DNA from: Canna indica
Taxonomy: Eukaryota > Streptophyta > Magnoliopsida > Zingiberales > Cannaceae
Reading direction: 5' to 3'
DNA: 64,000 nucleotides
Assembly (NCBI GenBank): GCA_034359265.1
Contig: CP136891.1
Location: forward strand, 44,074,001-44,138,000
The notes below the pieces were generated by a model. That model was not told the DNA's origin. It did not search any database and worked only from the letters and a program-made list of their open reading frames with translations. Below are positions 33,001-43,259 of this stretch, one piece after another (the stretch's first letter is position 1; each line of letters begins with the position of its first letter). Position numbers and translations under genes: made by a program.

Positions 33001-34631
33001 TATTGGCCTAAAGTTTTCTATCTCGGTCTTAATCTCGGTTTTGATGATAACAAATATGGTACTAATGTTTCATGGAGAATTATTTTCAGGTTCTATATCG
33101 GTTACCGCTCGACGTCCCCGATCCAAAAAAATCGGAGAAATCGAAGAAATCGGCAAGGACGCTCGTCGTCGCTCGGATTTTATTGGGAAGATAGAGTTTA
33201 GGTTTAGGGTGTCTAAATTATGTTGTAAATCCTCATGATGATGCAAAGAAACCCAAAAACCAAACCCAAACCCCAAAACTCGAAAACCTGAAATATTAGA
33301 AAAGGTCATGAAATTCACTAAGCTTAGGGAGCTCTTTGGAGGGCTATATAACCTAGACATTTTTTTGGCACCAAGCCGGTAATTGTTCCTTATGTAAAAA
33401 CTGGATAATGAGATATTTTAAAGGATTTTTTGGAAGCCTTTAGCCTACCCATATTTGACTTGGAAGATTTGAAAATTTTCGTTTTTCAAAAATTTGTACT
33501 AGACCCCAAAAGTTAGATTTTGATTCTTAAGCATTTTGATCTTTTAGATATTTTTATTGAATCCAAATAGGGGGTAAATCCTTGTATAACATTTATGTTT
33601 TAAAGTTAAGAAATGTTATATAAGTAGACCTAGCGAAGATGGAACCCGGAAACGAGCAAACAAGCAAAAAAAAAAGCCAAACCAAGTAGTCTGCCCAGGT
33701 TCGATCAACTGACTGGTCCACCGGCGGAAGGAGAAGGCATTTCGGTCGACCGACCAACTCCCGAAATGGGCGAAATGCCTTTGGTCGCTTAGCGGTTGCT
33801 CTGTCAGTCGACTGACGATCGACCGGCAAGCGACCGTGCATCGGCAACCGGCAGAAAAATATCCTTTGACGCGCCTTGAGTGTTGGGGGGTTATAAATAC
33901 ATGCCAAACTCATTCCAAGCCTAATGTTGATACCTCTAAGCCTCAAAGAGCCACTCCTTGCCTCTCTATAAGAATTCTTGAGCCATCTTTGCAAAGAACC
34001 CTAGCTTCGAGCCTAGAAACCTTGATATAGACTTTGAGCTTGCTTTGATTCATCTTCAAGTCATCAAGAGGAGCTAGGACATTTTGTTTGAGAGCTAAGT
34101 TTATATTGTTTATTATTTGCTCTCATTATTGTTGTATTTTGGTGTTTATTTTATTGTATTAAAGCTTGTGTAAACCTAGGTTGCTAGTTTTGATTGAGTT
34201 GGTGGTTGCCTTGGTGTTAAGGCTTAAATCCACCATCGTTAACCTAGTTTGCTAGGATTAGTTGAGTTGTCCTTAGGTTGAGGTGGGAGAGTGCTCTTGG
34301 TAGGAAGGCGAAATACTTTCAGGTGTGAAAATGCCTTCGGTTTGAGGGTGGAGACTTTCCGTTGTAAAGTCCTCTTTGTTAGAAAACCAATTAATCTAGT
34401 TAAACTAGTTCGGAAATCCTAAGCGAGATGGTAGGTAGTGGAGTAGCCATTGGGGCCGAACCACTATAAATCATTGAGTTAACATTGTTCTCTTTATTAC
34501 TCGTTTTCGCATTTAGTTGTTGAATTGTGATTTGCCTAAGTTGTTTAAGAAAATGTTTAAAACGGAATTAGGCAAAAGGATTTAGTTAACACACTATTCA
34601 CCCCCCCTCTAGTGTGGCCATTTCACCAGCA
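33001..34631 (+). repeat. Solo Copia LTR C with CAAAC duplication
   Basis: 1631 bp starting TATTGGCCTAAAG (TG changed to TA) and ending TTTCACCAGCA. It is flanked by perfect CAAAC (32996-33000 and 34632-34636). Homologous to the LTRs of A and B: leader TTTGATGATAACAAATATGG, GGTCGACC-like palindromes near 33700-33830, TATA box TATAAATA at 33893-33900, and CCCCCCTCTAGTGTGG near the end. The lone LTR with duplication indicates recombination between two LTRs of a former full element. Confidence 0.92.
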
Positions 34632-37428
34632 CAAACCAGTCACTTAATCTGCAGGGCACTCACTAGACAGATGCCCAATCTACTCTCTATAAGTACAAAA
34701 TAAGTCCTCTAGATTTCACACCCGAAATCTGACTACAATACTACAGTGAACTGGAAATAACAAAAAAACTATTTGTTATTACAAGTTAATACCAACTTGC
34801 CTCTCTATGACATCCCAACCACAGAGTTGCATCCTCCACACAGCCTTGTGTTGTAGTGAGCTTTCCACCCGAAACCAATCTTCTCCTGAAGATAAAAATG
34901 TAGATTTTTGCCTTTCTGCACTCAGCAGTCTCAACTCCTCAAATAACTGACAACATAGTTTAAGCACATAGGACTTGATATAAGTGGATCCATAGAAGCA
35001 GATCAATAGGAGATGATATGCATTGGAGTGGATCCATCAGAGATGGTCAATCTTCTCAAACATTTTCTCACACATTTTATAAATAGAGTAGGCAACGCAA
35101 AAGACATAGCCATTACTCCACAAGAGAAACTCCTAATTCAATGATGACCGTTAACTCCATTAATGATCATTAACTCCACCAATGAATGACCAACGTCATA
35201 AAGTAGTAGCTCTATGATGACCAATACTCCATTAAGCATTATAAAAGACCAAGTCCAAAAGTCACCATAAATGATCAAGTTCAAAAGTCACCATAAGTGA
35301 TCAATCAAGATTAACTGCACCATAAATATATATATATAATATATATCATCATGATATTATATATATATATATATATATTATCAATAATCTCATCAACATT
35401 CAAGCAACATTGCAGCAGGATAAATATCGCAGTAACATAAACTTCACTACAGCAAGAACAGTTGAGACTAGCCAACGAGACTGTGTTGACATAGGAGACT
35501 TGCAGATCCATAACTTCTCTTTCCTCATAAATAGAGAACTTCTATAAATGTCACTTAACAAAGGATCTTAACTTCAGCAGTTTCAAACTCAAAAGACAGC
35601 CATAACACATCATAATACTTCGGCCATAAAAGCTTCAAGAAAAACTGCCGCCATAAAAGCTTTAAGAAAAACAGCGAGCCCATTAATGAAGACCACTTCA
35701 TTTCTTCCATAATTGATTTCGGTCACAAAGACTTCAAGATAACCGCCAGCCCATCAATGAATACTACTCCATTTCTTCTATAGGCAATAAACAAGTAATT
35801 AAGGATGATTTAAAAATATCTAAGATATAAAATAGAATCATCATTAATACTGGAAACCAAAGGTCATCATTTGAACATCATCCCCAACCATAGTTGTAAT
35901 TGCCTCACATAGTTGTAACTGCCTTCAACATAAGCAGAACTCCTCATAGTTATGACTGTCCATTTAATTGGGAATAACCTGTAATACTTTTTCTTAAACA
36001 ACCACAGAGCAAGTAACAGTTAGGAAATTTAATGTAACCTGTAAGTATAAACTGAGATCTTTAGCATAAACTCCACAACAGTTGCAATTGACATATAATT
36101 CGGAACTGGCTAATCATCCCTTTGCCAAATATAGTAGCAATAACTAGCATACAACTCAGAGCATTAGTATAGACTCCATAGTAGTTGCAACTGTCATTCA
36201 ACTAAGAATTGGCCGGTAATCCGTTTGCCAAATATAGCCAACACAACATATGCCAAACACCAATAGTAATGAACAAATGAGGCATCTTTTCATCATATGC
36301 TGCATCTTTGTTTTATTAATAAGATTATGATGAACCCCAAGAACTCGGGCAAATGATTGTAAGGCCTTGATGAAATCATGCCAGTGAGACTTAGAATCCA
36401 GATGCCCCAGTTCTAAATGTTCCTAGTTATAGGATCATCGAGTAGCAGATCGGTGATTTCGACAAGACTAGTGGACTTGGTACATACACTATTTGATAGG
36501 TGGTAGCTGAGATGTAATTAATGTACAAGTGCAGATGCTCATTAGAGAATGAGTTCACTGAACGGACCTACTCGCGGAACACCAAATAGAATCCTTACAT
36601 GAGTGTCAATAGGTTGTTCCTCGGGTGATAGCTAGTGATCGAGTGCAAGCAATCCTTGGACTTGGGGTTGTCATGGTAACCTTGTGATCGACAATCTATT
36701 GCTTTGGTGTATTCCCTATATGGCTCGCAGAGTCATGTGTCGGGTACTACTGGGCATAGTGAAGCTTTCATGGAGGTAGATGAGCAACCAACAAGGAATC
36801 AACTACTTCCTATGTGCTCCTGCTAGTGCCGACTCGGGAATCTCTGGCTAGTATGGATGTGAAAAGTCGAAAAAGGGTTTTTGACGTTTGATCATTCAGA
36901 TAATAACTTGACATAGTGGAATACATATGAACCGATATTTGGGTTTCACTTGACTTTCGTACCCTAGCCGAGTTTGGGTCATTATAACCGAAGGATTTTG
37001 TTGCACGGTAACTAATCACCAAAGGGCGTTCGATCCCAGCAGATTGAACCTCACACTATCCAAGCAGTCCTAATACGTTGCTAGACACCAATCTTGACTT
37101 GTGAGTAGTTTCTCACGATTGCACTAAAGGGTTTTATTGGTGGTTTGTGGAAATTTGAATAGAAGGTGTTCTATCGAATTTGACTCTCCGTTATGCTCAA
37201 CTCATTGGTGGCATAGTGTCGGACCTGATGGGTCACACACAAATAGGCTAAGCTTGTAACGGGTTTGATGGGATAGAGCCTGTGTGTGGCATTTGATGTC
37301 TACTAGTATGGACATGCCACAACACGATCACGATTCTCGTTTACGGACAAAATATGAAAGGTGTTTCCTATTCGGACGAATTATAAGTACTCGAGGAAGG
37401 GGTTCCTTGGAACCCTAATTTGTAGGGT
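34632..37428. other. Host of solo LTR C and unknown repeat family H
   Basis: 34632-35320 continues the sequence left of 33000. 35335-35380 has TA runs. 35600-36240 contains imperfect direct repeats ('AGCCCAT(T/C)AATGAA' near 35675 and 35748; 'GCAACTG' and 'TTTGCCAAATATAG' phrases near 36066 and 36166). 36300-37428 is denser and looks retroelement-derived, but has no domain; its end (37337-37428) matches 59748-59871, so it is a dispersed repeat (called H here). Confidence 0.4.
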
Positions 37429-38562
37429 TGAATACTCACACTAGAAGGAGAGGGGGGTTGAATAGTGTATGATTAAACTACGTTCAATTCGATTCTTTTC
37501 AATTCAAACCCGATTGCAACCAAATCAATGTTTGAGTAATTACGATGCTTTGACAAGTATAGATATCAAATAAACACAAGCAATCAAAACAATGCAAACA
37601 CAAGAAGATATAGTGGTTGGGCCAACCGCCTACTCCACTACCTTGGCTCCATACCAAGGATTTCTAACCAACCTTCTTTATCGACTAAGTGTTTCCCTTC
37701 GAATATAAATGATGACTCACTTCAAAACCCTAGAGAAAGCTTCAACCCTATTCACCTAGGTAAAACACAAATCTACAAAGAAAACCCTAAGATGCATCCT
37801 AGCACACCTTACGAGCTCTCAATGAAAAACTTGTTTAATAACAAAGAAAACAAGATCTAAAGGAATAGGAAAGTGAAACCAATAAGAATGCTCCTTGCTA
37901 AGCCTTCAAAGCCACCAACTTGTCAATTCGTAGGATGCGATTTGAAGCTGGAGTCAAGGCGTGAAGAACACACCGAGAGGAGGATCGATCGTCGAAGCAT
38001 GTGTGTTGAAATCAACCAAGAAAGTCTTGAAACACTCTAAAGATTGCTTAGTGAATAGTGGAGGAGCTTAAATGAAGATTTGCGATGGGTATTTATAATC
38101 CCTCATACGAATAGGGCACCCGATGGGAGTTTTTTTGCCCATTGAGGCTGCCCGGTCGATGACCGATTGATCGACCGAGCGATCGGCCCATCGACCGAAG
38201 CCCTCTGTGCTTTCTGGGCTTCTTTTGAATGACCAGCCTATCGACCGAATTTAGGAAAAAGGCTGATTTCTTCTCGCGAACTTCGTTTCCAGGTTTCGTT
38301 TTCGAGTTTTGACTTGGATAATATTATAATCAAGTTTGGAATATATTCCTAGAGTCATATTAGATGATTTCTATTTCTAATCCTAGATTTTCTACGCGAT
38401 CATCGTCGGAGCCATTTTTGATATTTTTTGGTATTTTTCCGAAAGAAGTTTGCACGCGTATCGCAACATCAACTTGAACCCAAACCTTCACAAATGCATT
38501 AGTTTCGTGTTTGTTATCATCAAAATAGAGATCAAAGCCTAGGGGCAACCCTTGGGCCAACA
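37429..38562 (-). repeat. 3' LTR of element D
   Basis: Minus strand starts TGTTGGCCCAAGG at 38562 and ends CTAGTGTGAGTATTCA at 37429 (1134 bp). It contains TTTGATGATAAC, palindromic GGTCGA/TCGACC sites near 38150-38240, a CAATGGGCA..CCCATCG hairpin-like stretch near 38138-38112, and TATAAATA near 38094. It is shorter than the A/B LTRs but has the same plan. Confidence 0.85.
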
Positions 38563-38929
38563 ATCTCCCCCTTTTTGATGATGAGAAATAAAACATGAAA
38601 TTGTATCAATTCTAAGTTTCATTTGTGAGTTCTTGATAAGCCATATAGAAAACTATCATAAACTAATGTATGCTCCCTCTATCAATATGCATATCTAACT
38701 TATGACTCCCCCTATCTTTATGCATCAAAAATCAAATGTGACCAAGTCTTTTCTCCCCCTTTTGACATCAATCGAAAATGGCAAGAACCAATGTACTATT
38801 AATGAGTTTCATCAAGAAAACTGAGAAATCCATAAAAAACAAGTATTATCTACCACAATAGTCCTCCCTACCAATGTGAGCCTATAGAAGGCAAACATCG
38901 ATAAGTCGCAAAGCCTCACTACAAGGCAT
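38563..38929 (-). promoter_or_regulatory. Polypurine tract array of element D
   Basis: Minus-strand purine runs: the final CATCAAAAAGGGGGAGAT next to the LTR (38563-38580), AAAGATAGGGGGAGT at about 38720-38706, and AAAAGGGGGAGAAAAG at about 38766-38751. As in A and B, several tracts precede the LTR. The rest of the stretch has no coding. Confidence 0.75.
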
Positions 38930-39521
38930 TACATGAGTGTGATGATACCACATAAAAACCAATTTTACAAAAAGGCATGCAAATTTTTGAAAACTCAAGC
39001 ATATGGTAAATTGCAAATTCCTAATTGCATCCTTAAGTTGGTAAAACTTTCTTCATTCAAGGATTTTGTAAATATATCCGCAAATTATTTATCGGTAGGC
39101 ACAAATTCTACGGATATATTACCCTTCGCTACATTGTCTATAAGAAAATGGTGCCTTAGATCAATATGTTTAGTCCTAGAGTGTAAAATCAGATTTTTGG
39201 TTAAGTTAATTGTACTAGTCTTATCACAATGTATAGGTATGCATGAATAACTAAGTCTGTAATCTAAGAGGGTTTGTTTCATCTAAATGACTTGTGCACA
39301 ACAACTAGCCGCGGTGATATATTCTGCTTCGTTAGTTGAAAGCGCAACCGAGTTTTATTTCTTAGAAAACCAAGAAACAAGACTCATCTCTAGGAATTGA
39401 CAACACCCACTAGTGCTTTTTCTATCTACTTTGCATCCGGAAAAATCGGCATTTGAAAAAACCAATTAAATCAAAAGATGCATCACATGGATACCATAAT
39501 CCTTATTCAATCGTGTCTTTC
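38930..39521 (-). pseudogene. Copia RNase H remnant (element D)
   Basis: Minus strand reads AEYITAASCCAQVI, then a stop and MKQTLLDYRLSYSCIPIHCD, NLTKNLILHSRTKHIDLRHH and the NAKGNISVEFVPTDK-like tail. This matches the Copia RNase H pattern (EAEY...C.Q..W, the CD motif, RTKHID..HH). RNase H removes the RNA strand during reverse transcription. TGG of the QVIW site is now a stop, and other stops occur upstream. Confidence 0.8.
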
Positions 39522-39524
39522 AAA

Positions 39525-40499
39525 CACCACAAGAAAAACAGGCATCAGTGACCAAAAAATCTATCACTGATGCTTGAAAATCCGTCACTGAAGGGTATCA
39601 GTGACGAAAATTTCTGTCACAAATTCTGTCGTTCCGTCACTAAAAGTCTCATGGCTAATGCTTCATTTGCTGTTCTGTGACGGATGTGTCCGTCACAAAA
39701 ATCTGTGACGGAAAAATCTTCGTCACAAAATCCGCCACTAAGGTTGATGATCGAAAATAAATTTTTCGTCACTAATTTTGACATTAATTATAATTTTTAT
39801 TAATAAAAATATATCAACTATATTGTAGTATATTATAATAATATAATAATATATTATAATAATCAATGATGATATTACACTATATTATTATTTATAATTT
39901 TATAATAATTTTAGTGAATTTATAAAAGATAGCATGATAGTAAACTTTTTGGTCCCCATGAGGTGTCAATTTATAACATTTAAAAAAATTAGGAGAGAAA
40001 AAAATTGATCCATATGGGACTAAAAAAATTATATTTATAATGGTTAAGAATAAGTAAATGCTCATTTTTAACCCATGTGGGACTAAACATGATAAAATTT
40101 ATTTTACTAATATTTAGTTTAATTTTGTGTCAAAATTCTATTTTTGTCACTGACCTGTCACTGTTATGTGGTCGCTTAGTGACGGATCTGTGACGGATAT
40201 GAAGAAAAAAATTCAGTGACGAATTAGTGTCGAAAAACTAGTGACGAAAATGAAATCTGTCACTATTCTGTCATTGATGTTATTTATTAAAAATTCTAGG
40301 CCAAATTGATCAAAAATTTTGTGACTGATTTGTGACGGAATCGTCTTGTGTCGGATTTTCCGTCACAAATCCGTCACTGTTTTGGGAAAAAGAAAGTTTA
40401 TTTCACGCTATGACAAATCCATCATAAATCTATCACAGTTTGTGATGGATTTTAGCCATCACAAAATTTTCGTCACTGATGCTCATTTTTCTTGTAGTA
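39525..40499. mobile_element. Non-autonomous CACTA, copy 2 (975 bp)
   Basis: CACCACAAGAAAAACAGG... to ...TTTTTCTTGTAGTA, flanked by AAA (39522-39524 and 40500-40502). It is similar to 31079-32106 along its whole length. Removing it restores the Copia reading RLLRYLKDT exactly, so it inserted into element D when that region was already in place. The last base G is mutated to A. Confidence 0.9.
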
Positions 40500-40502
40500 A
40501 AA

Positions 40503-41400
40503 TATCTCAATAAGCGTTTAACCGCACTTAAATGAGACATTTTAGGACATGATTGAAATCTAGCACATGCACATACACTAAACATGATATTGGGTCTACT
40601 TGTGGTTAAATAAAGTAGACTACCAATCATGCCTCGATATCGTTTTTCATCTACCTTTACACCATCTTCATCATTATCAAGCTTGATGGATGTGCTCATT
40701 GGTGTGGAAGCAATCTTGGCTTCATTCATCCCAAATCTCTTAGAGCTCCTTGGCTTGATTAATGAAGATTCCCTCATTGGTTTGCTTGATTTGGAGTCCA
40801 AGCATGAAGGACAGTTCTCCCATCATACTCATCTCAAACTCCTCTTGCATGCATTTGGCAAACCACTCACAAAGTAATTCATTAGTAGCACCAAAAATGA
40901 TATCATCCACATAGATTTGCACAAGTAAAATATCATTTTTGTCATTTTTTATAAAAAGAGACACATCGGATTTTCCAACGCTAAAACCTTGTTCAATTAA
41001 AAAGTTGGAAAGCCATTCATACCAAGCCATAGGGGCTTGTTTTAAGCCATACACGGCCTTTTTATGTTTGAAGACTTGATTTGGACATTCAAAATTGTCA
41101 AAACCTAGGGGTTGTTCAACAAAAACTTCTTTGGTTATAAAGCCATTCAAAAATCCACTTTTTACATCCATTTGAAAAAGTTTAAAGCATTTAAAACTTC
41201 CTTAAGCTAAAAGCATGCGGATTGCTTCTAATCTAGTTACGAGAGCATAAGTTTCATTATAATCTATTCCTTCATCTTGATTATACCCTTAGGCCACTAA
41301 CCTAGCTTTGTTTCTAATGACTAAACTATCTTCATCTAGTTTGTTTCTATAGACCCATTTAGTCCCAGTTACGGTTTATTCACTAGGTCTAGGTACAAAA
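40503..41400 (-). pseudogene. Copia reverse transcriptase / RNase H remnant (element D)
   Basis: Minus strand carries GIDYNETYALVTRLEAIRML, then MDVKSGFLNGFITKEVFVEQ, KAVYGLKQAPMAWYEW, the catalytic YVDD (LVQIYVDDIIFG), EEFEMSMMGELSFMLGLQI, and the connection region SLLYLTTSRPNIMFSVCACA ending at the CACTA insertion. The enzyme copies element RNA to DNA. The usual AFLNG is GFLNG. A stop near 41197 and a frame change near 40770 inactivate it. Confidence 0.88.
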
Positions 41401-41409
41401 TCTCAAACA

Positions 41410-42290
41410 TCATTCCTTACAAATTGATTTAGTTCCTCTTGCAATAGCATTTACCCAAAATTCATCTTGTGTGGCTTCCTTAATATTTTTAGGCTCTACT
41501 TGAGAAATAAAAGCTACATATTGACAAACATTTCTAAGTTTAGAAACAGTTACCACTCCTGTTGATGTCTCTTCAATGACTTGATCAATTGGATGGTATC
41601 TTATCAACCAGTATCCTTTTGGGAGAGGTGGTAGAGCTTCCTCTTCTTCAACAACTTGAGGCGAGGATGAGGATGAAGGTTCTTCATCATGTGTTTCTTC
41701 ATTGTGTTCATCTTCAACCTCCTTGTCATGAAATGCCAACTCCTCAAGTTCCTCACCTACATTCACAATCTTAACATTTCTAGAAGAATCATTAGTTTCA
41801 TCAAAAGTAACATGCATGGATTCTTCAACTATCATTGTTTTACCATTACACACTCTATAAGCCTTAGAACTATTAGAGTAACCTAGGAAAATACCCTTAT
41901 CGGATTTAGAATCAAATTTTCCTAGATGCTCCTTAGTATTCAAGATAAAGCATTTACATCCAAAAACTCTAAAATATCCCACGCTTGGGTTCTATCATTC
42001 CAAAGCTCAAAAGGAGCTTTCTTAATTCTAGGCCTTAATAAAACACAATTAAGTACATAACAAGAAGTGTTTATGGCTTCGGCCCAAAAGTACTTAGGCA
42101 AATTATTTTCACAAAGCATAGTCCTAGCCATTTCTTGTAAAGATCTATCCTTCATCTCAACCACCCCTTTTTGTTGAGGGGTTCTAGGGGAAGAAAAGGT
42201 ATGTTAAATACTCAATTCATCACAAAATTCCAAAAATTTATTTGAGTAATTCACATCTTTAAAAATGTAACAATTAGTCCCCTCAGTTGA
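41410..42290 (-). pseudogene. Copia integrase C-terminal part (element D)
   Basis: Minus strand begins TNCYIFKDVNYSNKFLEFCD, followed by FSSPRTPQQKGVVEMKDRSL (the catalytic Glu region), YFWAEAINTSCYVLNCVLL, the GYFRVFGCKCFILNTKEHLG segment and the acidic linker with SSSSSPQVVEEEEALPPLPK. The zinc finger and first catalytic Asp lie beyond the truncated end, and the SDxGT motif is corrupted (STEGT). Copia integrase inserts cDNA copies; this one is inactive. Confidence 0.85.
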
Positions 42291-42511
42291 CATGGTTGTG
42301 GATAGTGCATTTGATGGCTGAGTAGTGGGTAACACGATGGTGAATAATTAAGTGAGCCGAGTGGAGGCCGAGCGGGTGCTACCTAGTGTGCATCGAGAAC
42401 CATGAACTATGTCATTTTATCTGAGTAATTCACCTCTTTAAAAATGTAACAATCAGTCCCCTTAGTTGACATGGTTGTGGATGTGCATGTGATGGCCGAG
42501 TAGTGCGAAGC
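42243..42511. repeat. 179-bp tandem duplication across the Copia/Gypsy junction
   Basis: GAGTAATTCAC(A/C)TCTTTAAA... at 42244 and again at 42423, continuing through the Copia-to-Gypsy joint (AGTTGACATGGTTGTGGA) and about 30-40 bp beyond, with about 10% differences. Both copies contain the end of the integrase, so the duplication happened after the joint formed. Confidence 0.8.
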
Positions 42512-43259
42512 GCACACGAGTTGACTTTAGGATGAACTGGGCCGAGTGGTGCGCAATGCACACGAGTTGATTTTGGGTCGAGATATATGTCGATGACTGA
42601 CTCGATTTGCATTGGTCGAAAGGGCATTTCCTGACCGAGTTTTGGGCACTGATACTCGAGGGTCTTCCTACCTTAGTGAGCCCGAGGTGGGAAGTTCGCT
42701 AGGGTGGCCAGCATAGCGAGGAACCTGCGAGTTGTAGGCGGCTAATTTAAGGTTGATTCATTTGGGCCGGATTGGGCTGAATGGTGTGTGTAGCGCACAA
42801 GATGACTAATGCAAGTCATTATGATGCTTTATATCAGTTGCATGAGTATTGAGCTATTTACTGTATTCATTTATGTGGTTTGGCTTGGTAATGGTTGAGA
42901 TGACCACTCACTGAGTTCTTTCGAACTCACCATTCTTTTTTTAGCATTGTTTTGCAGAGCATGATCATTGAGGTATGGCGCGGCTGGTGGCGGCAGACTC
43001 AAGTGGCAGTCTCGTGAAACCTATTGGTGTAGTCGAGTTGTGTCGAGTCATGTAATTTATTTGAGCATACAAACTTATGTAGTGTTGATACTAGAATCTT
43101 GGTTATGTAACTTATGCACTGGGTTTGATACTTGTATTGCTACTTTTTATAAATTAATGTTTATGTAGTGTTAATCTAAATTGTTATATCGCATGCTTAT
43201 CATGGTGGTATGGTCTAGGCTTGGGGGTGCTTATCCGCACTCTGGCTGGTTGCGTGACA
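42290..43259 (+). repeat. Gypsy LTR fragment G4 with primer site
   Basis: The left side is truncated. It has TGAGTTCTTTCGAACTCA (42911-42928), TTTTGCAG (42957), and ends TTGCGTGACA at 43259, followed by TAGTGGTATCAGAG, a methionine-tRNA-type primer site (43260-43273). It is therefore the 3' part of a 5' LTR. No gag follows at the expected distance. Confidence 0.75.

Larger units (their letters stand above)
37429..42290 (-). mobile_element. Copia (Sirevirus-like) element D, pol-bearing, truncated
   Basis: On the minus strand the order is integrase (42290-41410), reverse transcriptase (41400-40740), RNase H (40800-38930, split by a CACTA), purine-tract array, and 3' LTR (38562-37429). The 5' LTR, gag and protease are missing; the right edge near 42290 joins Gypsy LTR debris. 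This is the only Copia pol in the window. All domains contain stops or frameshifts. Confidence 0.88.
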
